Source: an uncultured Bacilli bacterium
Lineage (GTDB): Bacteria > Bacillota_I > Bacilli_A > RF39 > UBA660
Assembly (NCBI GenBank): GCA_947630865.1
Contig: CANRJE010000076.1
Span: 1 to 6,628 of the forward strand
Direction of reading: 5' to 3'
DNA: 6,628 nucleotides
The notes beneath the pieces were generated by a model. It was not told the origin of the DNA. It did not search any database and saw nothing but the letters and a program-made list of their open reading frames with translations. The stretch's first letter is position 1. Every line of letters begins with the position of its first letter. Below, one piece after another: positions 1 through 5,809 of this stretch. Position numbers and translations under genes: made by a program.

Positions 1-1
1 T

Positions 2-154
2 GGTTTGAATGAAGCAGGATGTGTTAGGTATCACTATTGGGTCAATGATTCTCGTAACATTGGTGGTGCACGTCCAGTCCTTAATTTGGCGTCACAAGTG
101 AAAATTTCATCGGGAGCAGGTACTGAAGTAGACCCATACATCTTGGAGATTTAA
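2..154 (+). CDS. C-terminal end of a DUF6273-like surface protein (5' partial)
   Basis: The reading frame is open from the left edge to a TAA at 152-154 and gives 50 residues; the start lies outside the window. The tail contains HYWVNDSRNIGGARPVLNL followed by a segment with SSGAGTEVDPYIL. An ARPVLNL-type motif, then a GAGT.VDPY.L strand at the extreme C-terminus, is the ending I know from DUF6273-type domains, which occur at the C-termini of large cell-surface or prepilin-like proteins of gut Firmicutes. That assignment is from memory of the family. The exact role of these proteins is unknown; extracellular display is inferred. The segment is about 42% G+C by hand count, well above the following gene. 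Nothing can be said about the missing domains or signal peptide. Confidence 0.7.
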   Translation, partial: GLNEAGCVRYHYWVNDSRNIGGARPVLNLASQVKISSGAGTEVDPYILEI

Positions 155-206
155 AATAGTTTAAGAATATAATTAAAAAGTAATAAATATGAAATAAAAT
201 AATTTA

Positions 207-235
207 TTGTTAAAATAAGATAGATATGTTAAAAT
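207..235 (+). promoter_or_regulatory. Extended -10 promoter for the gene at 263
   Basis: A -35 like TTGTTA (207-212) is followed by a 17-base spacer and TAAAAT (230-235). TATGT at 225-229 immediately before the -10 fits the TRTGN extension used by Gram-positive housekeeping sigma factor. Transcription would start near 242, inside the 5' arm of the overlapping terminator hairpin, so RNA made from this promoter would not form that terminator. The assignment is by inspection only. Confidence 0.55.
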
Positions 236-264
236 AATACCTCAAGAAAAGGGGGTATTTTTTT
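236..264 (+). terminator. Intrinsic terminator of the upstream surface-protein gene
   Basis: AATACCTC (236-243) pairs with GGGGTATT (252-259) over 8 base pairs with one G-U, leaving an 8-base loop and a T run at 260-264. It lies about 80 bases after the stop of the upstream gene. Its 3' arm contains the purine-rich ribosome binding site of the next gene, and its T run abuts and overlaps that gene's TTG start. Confidence 0.6.
247..255 (+). promoter_or_regulatory. Ribosome binding site inside a terminator arm (decides TTG start at 263)
   Basis: AAAAGGGGG ends 7 bases before the TTG at 263. It is the only purine-rich stretch near the start of the frame, and no in-frame ATG exists until residue 48, which would remove the N-terminal region. 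In a read-through transcript the G run would be paired in the terminator stem; in a transcript starting near 242 it would be free. Confidence 0.5.
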
Positions 265-940
265 GAAGTTTATAGATAAAATATTAGAATCTAAAAGAAT
301 AGAAACTTTGATTAAAAAAATACACCAACAATATGAAGAATTACAAAATAAAATTATTCAAAAATATCATTTGAAAGATGAATTAAAACAAGGAAAAATC
401 TTTATGATTATTTTAATAATATTATGTTGTGTTCCTTTAAGTATTATAGGTTACTTATTTATTAGTTCTTTATTAGGAATTAATTTGATTTTTTCAATTT
501 TTAAAAATAGTATTTTATTAGTTAGGTCAATATATATTTATATAAAATGGTTATATACAATTATTAAAAATAAAGGTAAAGTTATAAAAAAATATGTTAA
601 AACATCTTTAAGTAAAACAGATTTAGAAAAAAATAATTTAGAATTAGAACAAGAATTAACAAAAGAAAATGTCGAAGAAGAGCATAATTTAGAATTAATA
701 ATTGAATTGATGTCTAAAATAGATAAAATTTATTCATTAGATTTACAAAAAGATATTGTTGAAGTTTTGAAGAAAATAGTTTTAGAATTAAATACTTCTA
801 ATGATAGTGAAGAGATATTAATAAAACTAAATAAAAAAATAGATGAATATTTAGGAAGTTTAGAGAAGCTTAATAGTAGGTATACTAATTATGAAGAAAT
901 GGAAAAGTCTTATGATGAGATAGAAGATTTTCATAAGTAA
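263..940 (+). CDS. Membrane-anchored Glu/Lys-rich protein, function unknown
   Basis: I do not recognise this 225-residue protein. Residues 1-45 are a charged helical region rich in Lys, Glu and Gln. Residues 46-80 form a long hydrophobic stretch broken at Pro58, enough for one or two membrane helices, followed by a Tyr/Ile-rich, Lys-containing amphipathic region to about residue 102. Residues 110-225 are highly charged, with Leu/Ile spacing that suggests helical or coiled-coil structure, and are probably cytoplasmic. There are no cysteine pairs, enzyme motifs or lipobox. The start is TTG, supported by the purine-rich site at 247-255. It is transcribed alone: its own promoter lies upstream, and a new promoter for the leuS leader follows about 40 bases after its stop. 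It is extremely AT-rich, more so than leuS. A scaffold or membrane-tethering role is possible but there is no evidence for one. Confidence 0.75.
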   Translation: MKFIDKILESKRIETLIKKIHQQYEELQNKIIQKYHLKDELKQGKIFMIILIILCCVPLSIIGYLFISSLLGINLIFSIFKNSILLVRSIYIYIKWLYTIIKNKGKVIKKYVKTSLSKTDLEKNNLELEQELTKENVEEEHNLELIIELMSKIDKIYSLDLQKDIVEVLKKIVLELNTSNDSEEILIKLNKKIDEYLGSLEKLNSRYTNYEEMEKSYDEIEDFHK

Positions 941-978
941 AGTCTACTTACTTTTAAAATAGAAAATTAAAAAAATAC

Positions 979-1007
979 TTGAAATTTTAAGATAACTATG
1001 TTTAAAT
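979..1007 (+). promoter_or_regulatory. Extended -10 promoter of the leuS T-box operon
   Basis: TTGAAA (979-984) is followed by a 17-base spacer and TTAAAT (1002-1007). TATGT (997-1001) directly precedes it and fits the TRTGN extension. Initiation near 1014 would place the RNA 5' end at the base of T-box Stem I, which agrees well with the leader structure. Confidence 0.55.
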
Positions 1008-1013
1008 ATTGAT

Positions 1014-1199
1014 ATATTATTTGAAAGAAGTAGTAATATTTTTAACTTTTAAAGAGAGTTAGTGGTTGGTGGAAACTAATATAGTTAATATATGAACTTG
1101 TCTTTTTGAAAAAAAATAATCGTTAATCGCGTTAAGATAATTAAGAAAAAAATAGGATGGTACCGTCTTTATGACTCCTTTTAGGTATCATCTTTTTTT
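1014..1199 (+). ncRNA. T-box leader, leucine-specific (specifier CTT)
   Basis: This is a tRNA-sensing transcription-attenuation leader. The T-box sequence AGGATGGTACCGTC (1154-1167) is close to the family consensus AGGGTGGNACCGCG. The antiterminator is readable: AGGA (1154-1157) pairs with TCCT (1176-1179), GTC (1165-1167) with GAC (1173-1175), and the 7-base bulge TGGTACC presents the TGGN that binds the tRNA 3' end. Stem I has AAAGA (1024-1028) paired with TCTTT (1101-1105), a specifier loop with AGTA (1029-1032) opposite GAA (1094-1096), and a distal AG-rich bulge plus GGTTGGTGGAA loop closed by TTAGT/ACTAA (1059-1063/1075-1079). The codon after GAA is CTT (1097-1099), leucine, followed by G, matching the downstream leuS. 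Uncharged tRNA-Leu should stabilise the antiterminator and turn the operon on. The leader is short, and I see no room for a full Stem II/IIA-B. Confidence 0.92.
1156..1199 (+). terminator. T-box regulated terminator
   Basis: GATGGTACC (1156-1164) pairs with GGTATCATC (1184-1192) over 9 base pairs with one G-U, followed by seven T at 1193-1199. The 5' arm shares bases with the antiterminator, so the two structures exclude each other: this is the off state when tRNA-Leu is charged. Confidence 0.9.
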
Positions 1200-1201
1200 A
1201 T

Positions 1202-1209
1202 AGGTGGTG
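1202..1209 (+). promoter_or_regulatory. Ribosome binding site choosing the TTG start at 1216
   Basis: AGGTGGTG differs by one base from the strong site AGGAGGTG and lies 6 bases before the TTG at 1216. The in-frame GTG codons at 1204 and 1207 fall inside this site and have only the terminator T run upstream, so they are poor start candidates. Confidence 0.7.
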
Positions 1210-1215
1210 AAAGTT

Positions 1216-1587
1216 TTGAATTTAAGTGATTTATATTGGTTTATAGCAACTTTTATTATAATTTATTTATTTTATTTCTTTTATCAAATTAGAAAAAAGG
1301 AATTTAATCAAAATAAAATACCAGTAGAACTTATGTTTTTACTGAAAAGATATCGTTTAGATATGAGTAAAATTAAGTATTCTAGTATTATGCAAAAGAT
1401 TGCTATAGTAAGTGCTTTTGATATTGCTTTTACAGCAACTGTTGCTTTAAAAATCAATGTTAATATTTATTTACAAGTTTTAATAAGTGTTTTAATACTT
1501 ATACCACTTATTTTAATTACTTATACGTTTATTGGTTTATATTATAAAAAGAGAGGATTGGTTATAAATGGAAACAAAAAAAATTGA
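1216..1587 (+). CDS. Small three-helix membrane protein co-transcribed with leuS
   Basis: This is a 123-residue integral membrane protein of unknown function. Three hydrophobic segments are visible: about residues 6-24 (rich in Ile, Phe and Tyr), 60-79 and 85-107, with a charged loop at 25-59 containing RKKEF and a KRYRLDMSKIKY segment, and a short Lys-rich tail. I chose TTG at 1216 over the longer frame from GTG at 1204 because a near-perfect ribosome binding site ends 6 bases before it. It is the first gene after the leucine T-box, and its last 20 bases overlap the start of leuS, so the two are almost certainly one transcript and probably translationally coupled. I have an impression of similar small membrane proteins encoded next to leuS in related AT-rich Firmicutes, but cannot confirm it here. 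T-box control hints at a link to leucine or translation, for instance in transport or membrane sensing; this is inference only. Confidence 0.8.
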   Translation: MNLSDLYWFIATFIIIYLFYFFYQIRKKEFNQNKIPVELMFLLKRYRLDMSKIKYSSIMQKIAIVSAFDIAFTATVALKINVNIYLQVLISVLILIPLILITYTFIGLYYKKRGLVINGNKKN

Positions 1588-3967
1588 GAAAAAATGGCAA
1601 AAATATTGGAAAGAAAATCATACTTTTGAAGCTAAAAATAATAGTACTAAAGAAAAATATTATGTATTAGTAGAATTTCCTTATCCAAGTGGAGCAGGAC
1701 TTCATGTTGGACATGTTAGAAGTTATGCATCATTAGACGCTGTTGCAAGAAAAAAGAGAATGGAAGGATATAATGTCTTATTTCCAATGGGATGGGATGC
1801 TTTTGGATTACCAGCTGAAGAGTATGCTATTAAAAATCATGTTCACCCAAGTGTTGCTGTTAAAGAAAATATTAAAACATTTAAAGGTCAATTGGAGAGT
1901 TTAGGATTATCATTTGATTGGTCAAGAGAAATAGCAACTACTGATCCTAAATACTATAAATGGACACAATGGCAGTTTTTAAAATTTTATGAGGCAGGAC
2001 TTGCTTATAAAGCTAAGAAGACAATTAACTGGTGTCCTAATTGTAAGATTGGTCTTGCTAATGAAGAAGTAGAAGGTGGATGCTGTGAAAGATGTGGAGG
2101 GCCTATTGTTCATAAAGAAAAAGAACAATGGATGCTTGGTATGAAACAGTATGCTGAAAGATTATTAGATGGTCTTAAAGATACTTCTTTTCAAGAAAAA
2201 ACAAAATTAGCTCAGATAAATTGGATTGGTAAATCAACAGGAGCAGAAATTGACTTCTTAATTGATGATACTGATGAGAAACTAAAAGTTTATACAACAA
2301 GACCAGATACAATATTTGGTGTAACTTTCATGGTTATTGCTCCAGAGCATCCTATTTTAAAGAAACTTGAAGCACGTATTTTAAATATGGACGAGATAAG
2401 AGCTTATCAAGATTTTGCTAGTCATAAGAGTGAAATGGAAAGAACTCAATTAAATAAAGATAAAACAGGTGTTAAGATTTTAGGATTTTATGCTATTAAT
2501 CCTGTTACAAAAACCAAAATTCCTGTTTATATATCAGACTATGTAATGATGAATTATGGTACTGGTGCTATTATGGCTGTTCCTGCTCATGATGAACGTG
2601 ATTATGAATTTGCTAAGAAGTTTGATATACCTATTATTGAAGTTATAAAAGGTGGAGATATTAGCAAAGAAGCTTATGTTGGCGATGGAGAAATGGTAAA
2701 CTCTAGTTTCTTAAATGGAATAGAAACTAAACAAGAAGCAATTGCTAAGATTTTAGAATACATGGATAAAGAAGGTATTGGACATCCTTCTGTTAAATAT
2801 CGTCTTCAAGATTGGGTATTCTCACGTCAAAGATTTTGGGGTGAACCTATTCCAATGATTAAATGTGAGAATTGTGGTTGGGTACCTGTTCCTTATGAAG
2901 ATTTACCAGTTAAACTTCCAAATGTAGCATCTTATGAACCAACTGAAAATGGTGAAAGTCCTCTTGCTGATATTCCTGAATTTGTTAATTGCAAATGTCC
3001 AAAATGTGGAAACGATGCTAAACGTGAAACTGATACTATGCCTAACTGGGCTGGTTCTTCTTGGTATTGGCTTCGTTATATGGACCCTCACAATGATAAA
3101 GAATTTGTATCTATGGATGCCTTAAAATATTTTGGTCAAGTCGATTGGTATAATGGTGGTATGGAACATGCAACAAGACACTTACTTTATGCAAGATTTT
3201 GGAATAATTTCTTATATGATCAAGGATTAGTTCCTAATGCAGAACCATTTAAACTTAGAACGAGTCATGGTATGATTTTGGGTTCAAACGGCGAGAAAAT
3301 GAGTAAATCTAAAGGTAATGTTATTAATCCTAATGACTGTGTCAACGAATATGGAGCAGATGCTTTAAGAGTCTATGAAATGTTTATAGGAGATTATGAA
3401 AAAGAAGTTAATTGGAATACTAATAGTTTAAATGGTTGTAAAAAATTCTTAGATAGAGTTGAAAGAATTGGAGCTAAACTTAATAGTAAAACCGTTTATT
3501 CCCCTACTCTTGAAGTTTTAATAAATAAAACTATTAAGAAAGTAACCGAAGATTTAGATAATTTAAAATTCAATACAGCTATTTCAAGTTTAATGATTCT
3601 TTTAAATGAAATGGAAAAACAAGAAACTATTACAAAGAAAGATTATAGGACACTTTTACTTCTTTTAAATCCAATGGCTCCTCATATTACTGAAGAATTA
3701 AATGAAAAATATGAATTAGGTGCTAAATGTTGTGAATCTAAATGGCCTAAGTATGATGATACAAAGTTAATTGATGAAACTGTTACTATTGCTATTCAAG
3801 TAAATGGAAAGTTAAGAGGTACGATTGAAGTTCCACTTGATACAACTGAAAATAAAATTCAAAAATTAGCTTTAGAAAATGAAAATGTTAAAAAGCATAC
3901 AGAAGGTAAAGAAATAATTAAAGTAATAGTTATTAAGAATAAGATTGTTAATATTGTTGTGAAATAA
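1568..3967 (+). CDS. leuS: Leucyl-tRNA synthetase
   Basis: A class I aminoacyl-tRNA synthetase that activates leucine with ATP and charges tRNA-Leu in the cytoplasm. The 799 residues match the usual bacterial length (about 800-860). Landmarks: PYPSGAGLHVGH at 38-49 (HIGH signature, HVGH 46-49); a zinc-type knuckle with CPNC (156-159) and CERC (173-176); the CP1 editing domain with the TTRPDT threonine-rich region (243-248) and VPAHDERD (338-345), Asp342 being the conserved editing residue; a second knuckle CENC (433-436) and CPKC (477-480); WAGSSWYWLRYMDP (494-507); KMSKS at 577-581; then the anticodon-binding helical domain and a C-terminal domain with IQVNGKLRG. All catalytic and editing landmarks are present, so it should be active and proofreading. 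The ATG overlaps the upstream membrane-protein gene by 20 bases; GAGAGG (1551-1556) lies 11 bases upstream, a rather long spacing that suggests coupling. Expression is controlled by the leucine T-box at 1014-1199, and a strong terminator follows. Confidence 0.98.
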   Translation: METKKIEKKWQKYWKENHTFEAKNNSTKEKYYVLVEFPYPSGAGLHVGHVRSYASLDAVARKKRMEGYNVLFPMGWDAFGLPAEEYAIKNHVHPSVAVKENIKTFKGQLESLGLSFDWSREIATTDPKYYKWTQWQFLKFYEAGLAYKAKKTINWCPNCKIGLANEEVEGGCCERCGGPIVHKEKEQWMLGMKQYAERLLDGLKDTSFQEKTKLAQINWIGKSTGAEIDFLIDDTDEKLKVYTTRPDTIFGVTFMVIAPEHPILKKLEARILNMDEIRAYQDFASHKSEMERTQLNKDKTGVKILGFYAINPVTKTKIPVYISDYVMMNYGTGAIMAVPAHDERDYEFAKKFDIPIIEVIKGGDISKEAYVGDGEMVNSSFLNGIETKQEAIAKILEYMDKEGIGHPSVKYRLQDWVFSRQRFWGEPIPMIKCENCGWVPVPYEDLPVKLPNVASYEPTENGESPLADIPEFVNCKCPKCGNDAKRETDTMPNWAGSSWYWLRYMDPHNDKEFVSMDALKYFGQVDWYNGGMEHATRHLLYARFWNNFLYDQGLVPNAEPFKLRTSHGMILGSNGEKMSKSKGNVINPNDCVNEYGADALRVYEMFIGDYEKEVNWNTNSLNGCKKFLDRVERIGAKLNSKTVYSPTLEVLINKTIKKVTEDLDNLKFNTAISSLMILLNEMEKQETITKKDYRTLLLLLNPMAPHITEELNEKYELGAKCCESKWPKYDDTKLIDETVTIAIQVNGKLRGTIEVPLDTTENKIQKLALENENVKKHTEGKEIIKVIVIKNKIVNIVVK

Positions 3968-3975
3968 AATTAATT

Positions 3976-4009
3976 AAGGAAAAACTTTTTAAACGTTTTT
4001 TCTTTTTTT
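3976..4009 (+). terminator. Intrinsic terminator of the leuS operon
   Basis: AAGGAAAAAC (3976-3985) pairs with GTTTTTTCTT (3995-4004) over 10 base pairs with one G-U, with a 9-base loop and further T to 4009. It begins 9 bases after the leuS stop. The next gene's extended -10 begins directly at its T run. Confidence 0.8.
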
Positions 4010-4019
4010 GTGCTATACT
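4009..4019 (+). promoter_or_regulatory. Extended -10 promoter for the gene at 4041
   Basis: TGTGC (4009-4013) followed by TATACT (4014-4019) matches the TRTGN-extended -10. No good TTGACA-like -35 is found at 16-18 bases; that space is occupied by the leuS terminator loop and 3' arm, so the extension probably carries recognition. The 17 bases 4005-4021 recur exactly at 4999-5015. Confidence 0.55.
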
Positions 4020-4040
4020 TAGAATAGAAAGTAGGAGAAT

Positions 4041-4982
4041 ATGGAAGAAATAGGAAATAAAAAGGGAAAAGGAAATATTATTTTAATTGTTATTATATTT
4101 ATTTTATTATGTATAACAGGTTATTTAAGTTATGATAAGTTTTTTAATAACAAAAATAAAGATATAAGTGAAGAAAAAACATTGAAAGTTTATGGAAGAA
4201 AAGAAGAAAACGATACTTATTTCTGTGAAGAAAAAAATAATTCTTGTAATGATTTAGTATTAGAAATAAAAACAGATACAAATGATGCTTTTGTATTAGA
4301 TATAAAAGAAGATTATAATAGATTAAGTAATAAAAGTTCTTATATTTTGTACTATGATAATGGAATAAAAATTTATAAGCCTTTTGAAAAGACAATTGAA
4401 ACAGTTGAAACTACTATTTCAAATGATAAATTAGTTAATTATATTAAAAAATATTGGAATGAAAAAAATTATATTGCAGGTGGGTTTATATTTTCATATG
4501 AAGAAAATAATTATAGTAAATACTTTTTATATGATATAGAAAATGCTAAGAAAAAATTTACTGACTATACTAAACTTTCAAGTGTGTATTATATTGATAA
4601 TTCTATAACTTTTGGTGAAAGTTCAGTACTATCTACATCTAGGTTTGGATATGATGAATATATATCTAATTCAACAGAATACATACAAGGAATTAAAGAT
4701 AATAAAAGTGTTTTAGTAAATATAAAAACAGGAAAAAGTGTTATTGAAAAAGATTTTACAGGATTAGAAACGTTATATTTTATACATCAAGGTTGTAATG
4801 AAAAAAGTTTATTCTTCTCTATAGACAAAACTCCAGATGGCTCGTATGATAATAAAGTTATCTATTCTATAGATGGCAAAAAAATAAGAGAAATAAAAGC
4901 CAATGAACTTGTAGAATTTAATAATTGTATGTATGGGGGACAAATAAAAGTATATAAAACTGATGTTATTGACACTTATTAA
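4041..4982 (+). CDS. Single-pass membrane protein with an extracytoplasmic domain, function unknown
   Basis: A 313-residue protein I cannot assign. A short Lys-rich N-terminus (1-11) precedes one hydrophobic helix at about 12-29 and then YDKFF. The remaining roughly 280 residues are polar, with alternating Tyr/Ile/Val-rich strands, as expected of an extracytoplasmic domain anchored by an uncleaved signal. The Cys at position 24 is preceded by ILL, which does not fit a lipobox. Cys62 and Cys69 could form a small disulfide loop, and further cysteines are at 252 and 296. Repeating strand-turn units (for example VLVNIKTGKSV and VIYSIDGKKI) suggest a beta-rich, possibly propeller-like fold; this is a weak inference. 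The start is ATG with AGGAG at 4033-4037, only 3 bases away, which is unusually close. It has its own promoter between the leuS terminator and the ATG. Confidence 0.8.
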   Translation: MEEIGNKKGKGNIILIVIIFILLCITGYLSYDKFFNNKNKDISEEKTLKVYGRKEENDTYFCEEKNNSCNDLVLEIKTDTNDAFVLDIKEDYNRLSNKSSYILYYDNGIKIYKPFEKTIETVETTISNDKLVNYIKKYWNEKNYIAGGFIFSYEENNYSKYFLYDIENAKKKFTDYTKLSSVYYIDNSITFGESSVLSTSRFGYDEYISNSTEYIQGIKDNKSVLVNIKTGKSVIEKDFTGLETLYFIHQGCNEKSLFFSIDKTPDGSYDNKVIYSIDGKKIREIKANELVEFNNCMYGGQIKVYKTDVIDTY

Positions 4983-4984
4983 TA

Positions 4985-5013
4985 TAGAAATTAAAGAGTT
5001 TTTGTGCTATACT
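4985..5013 (+). promoter_or_regulatory. Promoter for the gene at 5050
   Basis: A -35-like TAGAAA (4985-4990), a 17-base spacer and TATACT (5008-5013) with TGTGC (5003-5007) as the TRTGN extension. The core is identical over 17 bases to the promoter at 4005-4021. It begins only 3 bases after the upstream stop codon. Confidence 0.55.
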
Positions 5014-5033
5014 TATTATAGGATAGGAAGTCT

Positions 5034-5040
5034 GAGGTGA
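5034..5040 (+). promoter_or_regulatory. Ribosome binding site for the gene at 5050
   Basis: GAGGTGA ends 9 bases before the ATG at 5050. An earlier GTG (5042) and ATG (5045) in another frame meet TGA at 5051-5053 after at most three sense codons, so they cannot be the gene start, although ribosomes might use them. Confidence 0.6.
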
Positions 5041-5049
5041 CGTGATGAA

Positions 5050-5685
5050 ATGAGTTTTAAAGATTTACTTCAAGAATATAAAGATGATCCTTTTAAAGAA
5101 GGAGAAGTCTTGAAAGCATTAGACTATATGATTAAGTATATCCATGACCATGGTTACTATATATCAGACTTTGATCCAGATAAAATAAAGTTAGTAAATG
5201 GAAAATTAACAGTTGATTCTTTTAGAGATATTATAAGAAGATTAGAAATTGACCCAAGAGGTAGAAATATAAATATTTTACAAGCAGCTAAGATTGGTTT
5301 AATGGCCTATAACAATATGTTATTAGATGGAAATATGAATCAAGAACATTTTAATTTTATAAGAGATAATTTTGATAAATTAAATCCTAATAGTATAATA
5401 CCAGAAGATATTCATGAATATTATGGTGAATTATTCTTAAGAGGTATGATGGATTATATGACCTCCTATATTATAAGAAAAGAGGAAGAAGCAAAACAAA
5501 ATGCTGGTAACACCAATCATTTTAGAAAAAGTTTATCAACAGAAGCAGGACGAGCTTTAGCTAATAATCAATTTTTAAATGATGATAGAAAAAATGCAGC
5601 GTATGTAGATATTCTCTTTATTCCAAGCATATTAACTCTTATTTATTTAATTGGTTTGTTTATTTATACTTTTTTAATAAAATGA
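5050..5685 (+). CDS. C-terminally membrane-anchored protein with a kinase-loop-like segment, function unknown
   Basis: A 211-residue protein with no N-terminal signal and one strong hydrophobic helix at about 188-210 ending in a single Lys, the pattern of a tail-anchored protein with its body in the cytoplasm. The soluble part is mostly helical and charged, with a Lys/Glu-rich stretch around 144-150. Residues 30-58 (starting YIHDHGYYISDFDPDKI, then LVNGKLTVDSF) line up by eye with the kinase pattern of YLH..G..HRD.KPENI followed by a strand and DFG: Asp40 at the catalytic position, Lys45 in place of the conserved Asn, and Asp56 near the DFG position. Only about 25 residues precede it, too few for a kinase N-lobe, so it is not a complete kinase and the likeness may be chance. 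The start at ATG 5050 is supported by GAGGTGA. It has its own promoter and is followed by a long hairpin. Confidence 0.78.
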   Translation: MSFKDLLQEYKDDPFKEGEVLKALDYMIKYIHDHGYYISDFDPDKIKLVNGKLTVDSFRDIIRRLEIDPRGRNINILQAAKIGLMAYNNMLLDGNMNQEHFNFIRDNFDKLNPNSIIPEDIHEYYGELFLRGMMDYMTSYIIRKEEEAKQNAGNTNHFRKSLSTEAGRALANNQFLNDDRKNAAYVDILFIPSILTLIYLIGLFIYTFLIK

Positions 5686-5687
5686 TA

Positions 5688-5741
5688 AAAAATACTTGAT
5701 TTTCTTTTTAAAATAAATTAGAGTAGAAAACAAGTATTTTT
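5688..5741 (+). terminator. Long hairpin after the tail-anchored protein gene, probable terminator
   Basis: AAAAATACTTG (5688-5698) is an exact inverted copy of CAAGTATTTTT (5731-5741), continued inward by TTTTCT (5700-5705) with AGAAAA (5725-5730) after one bulged A. This makes 17 base pairs with a 19-base loop, starting 3 bases after the stop codon. The T run is within the 3' arm, and the A-flanked, T-flanked symmetry would let it act in either direction. Confidence 0.6.
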
Positions 5742-5809
5742 AATTTGGGAAGATTTCATGCAAGAAGAAAATTTTAAAAATTTGATTGTCAGAAAGAAGA
5801 TGTTGCTTT

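Noticed and set aside
935..955. Possible terminator: AAGTAA pairing with TTACTT followed by T
   Set aside because: The stem is only 6 A/T-rich pairs, includes the stop codon and is followed by just two extra T, so it is too weak to call.
1204..1215. GTG codons as the start of the small membrane-protein gene
   Set aside because: They lie inside the likely ribosome binding site AGGTGGTG, whose spacing fits the TTG at 1216.
2903..3125. Open frames on both strands within leuS
   Set aside because: They are shadows in other frames of a strongly conserved synthetase gene, with no ribosome binding site and low-complexity products.
4110..4116. Cys24 of the 313-residue protein as a lipoprotein attachment site
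   Set aside because: The preceding residues are Ile-Leu-Leu, and a lipobox needs a small residue before the Cys; the hydrophobic stretch also continues past it.
4144..4395. Reverse-strand frame rich in Phe, Tyr and Leu
   Set aside because: It is the antisense of an AT-rich coding region and gives a biased, implausible protein.
4970..4975. Perfect TTGACA near the end of the 4041-4982 gene
   Set aside because: It is 32 bases from the nearest TATACT, far beyond the 16-18 base spacing, and lies in coding sequence.
971..5699. The 12-mer AAAAATACTTGA occurs at 971-982 and 5688-5699
   Set aside because: It is low-complexity, one copy coincides with a -35 region and the other with a hairpin arm; two copies in an AT-rich window are not evidence of a mobile or regulatory repeat.
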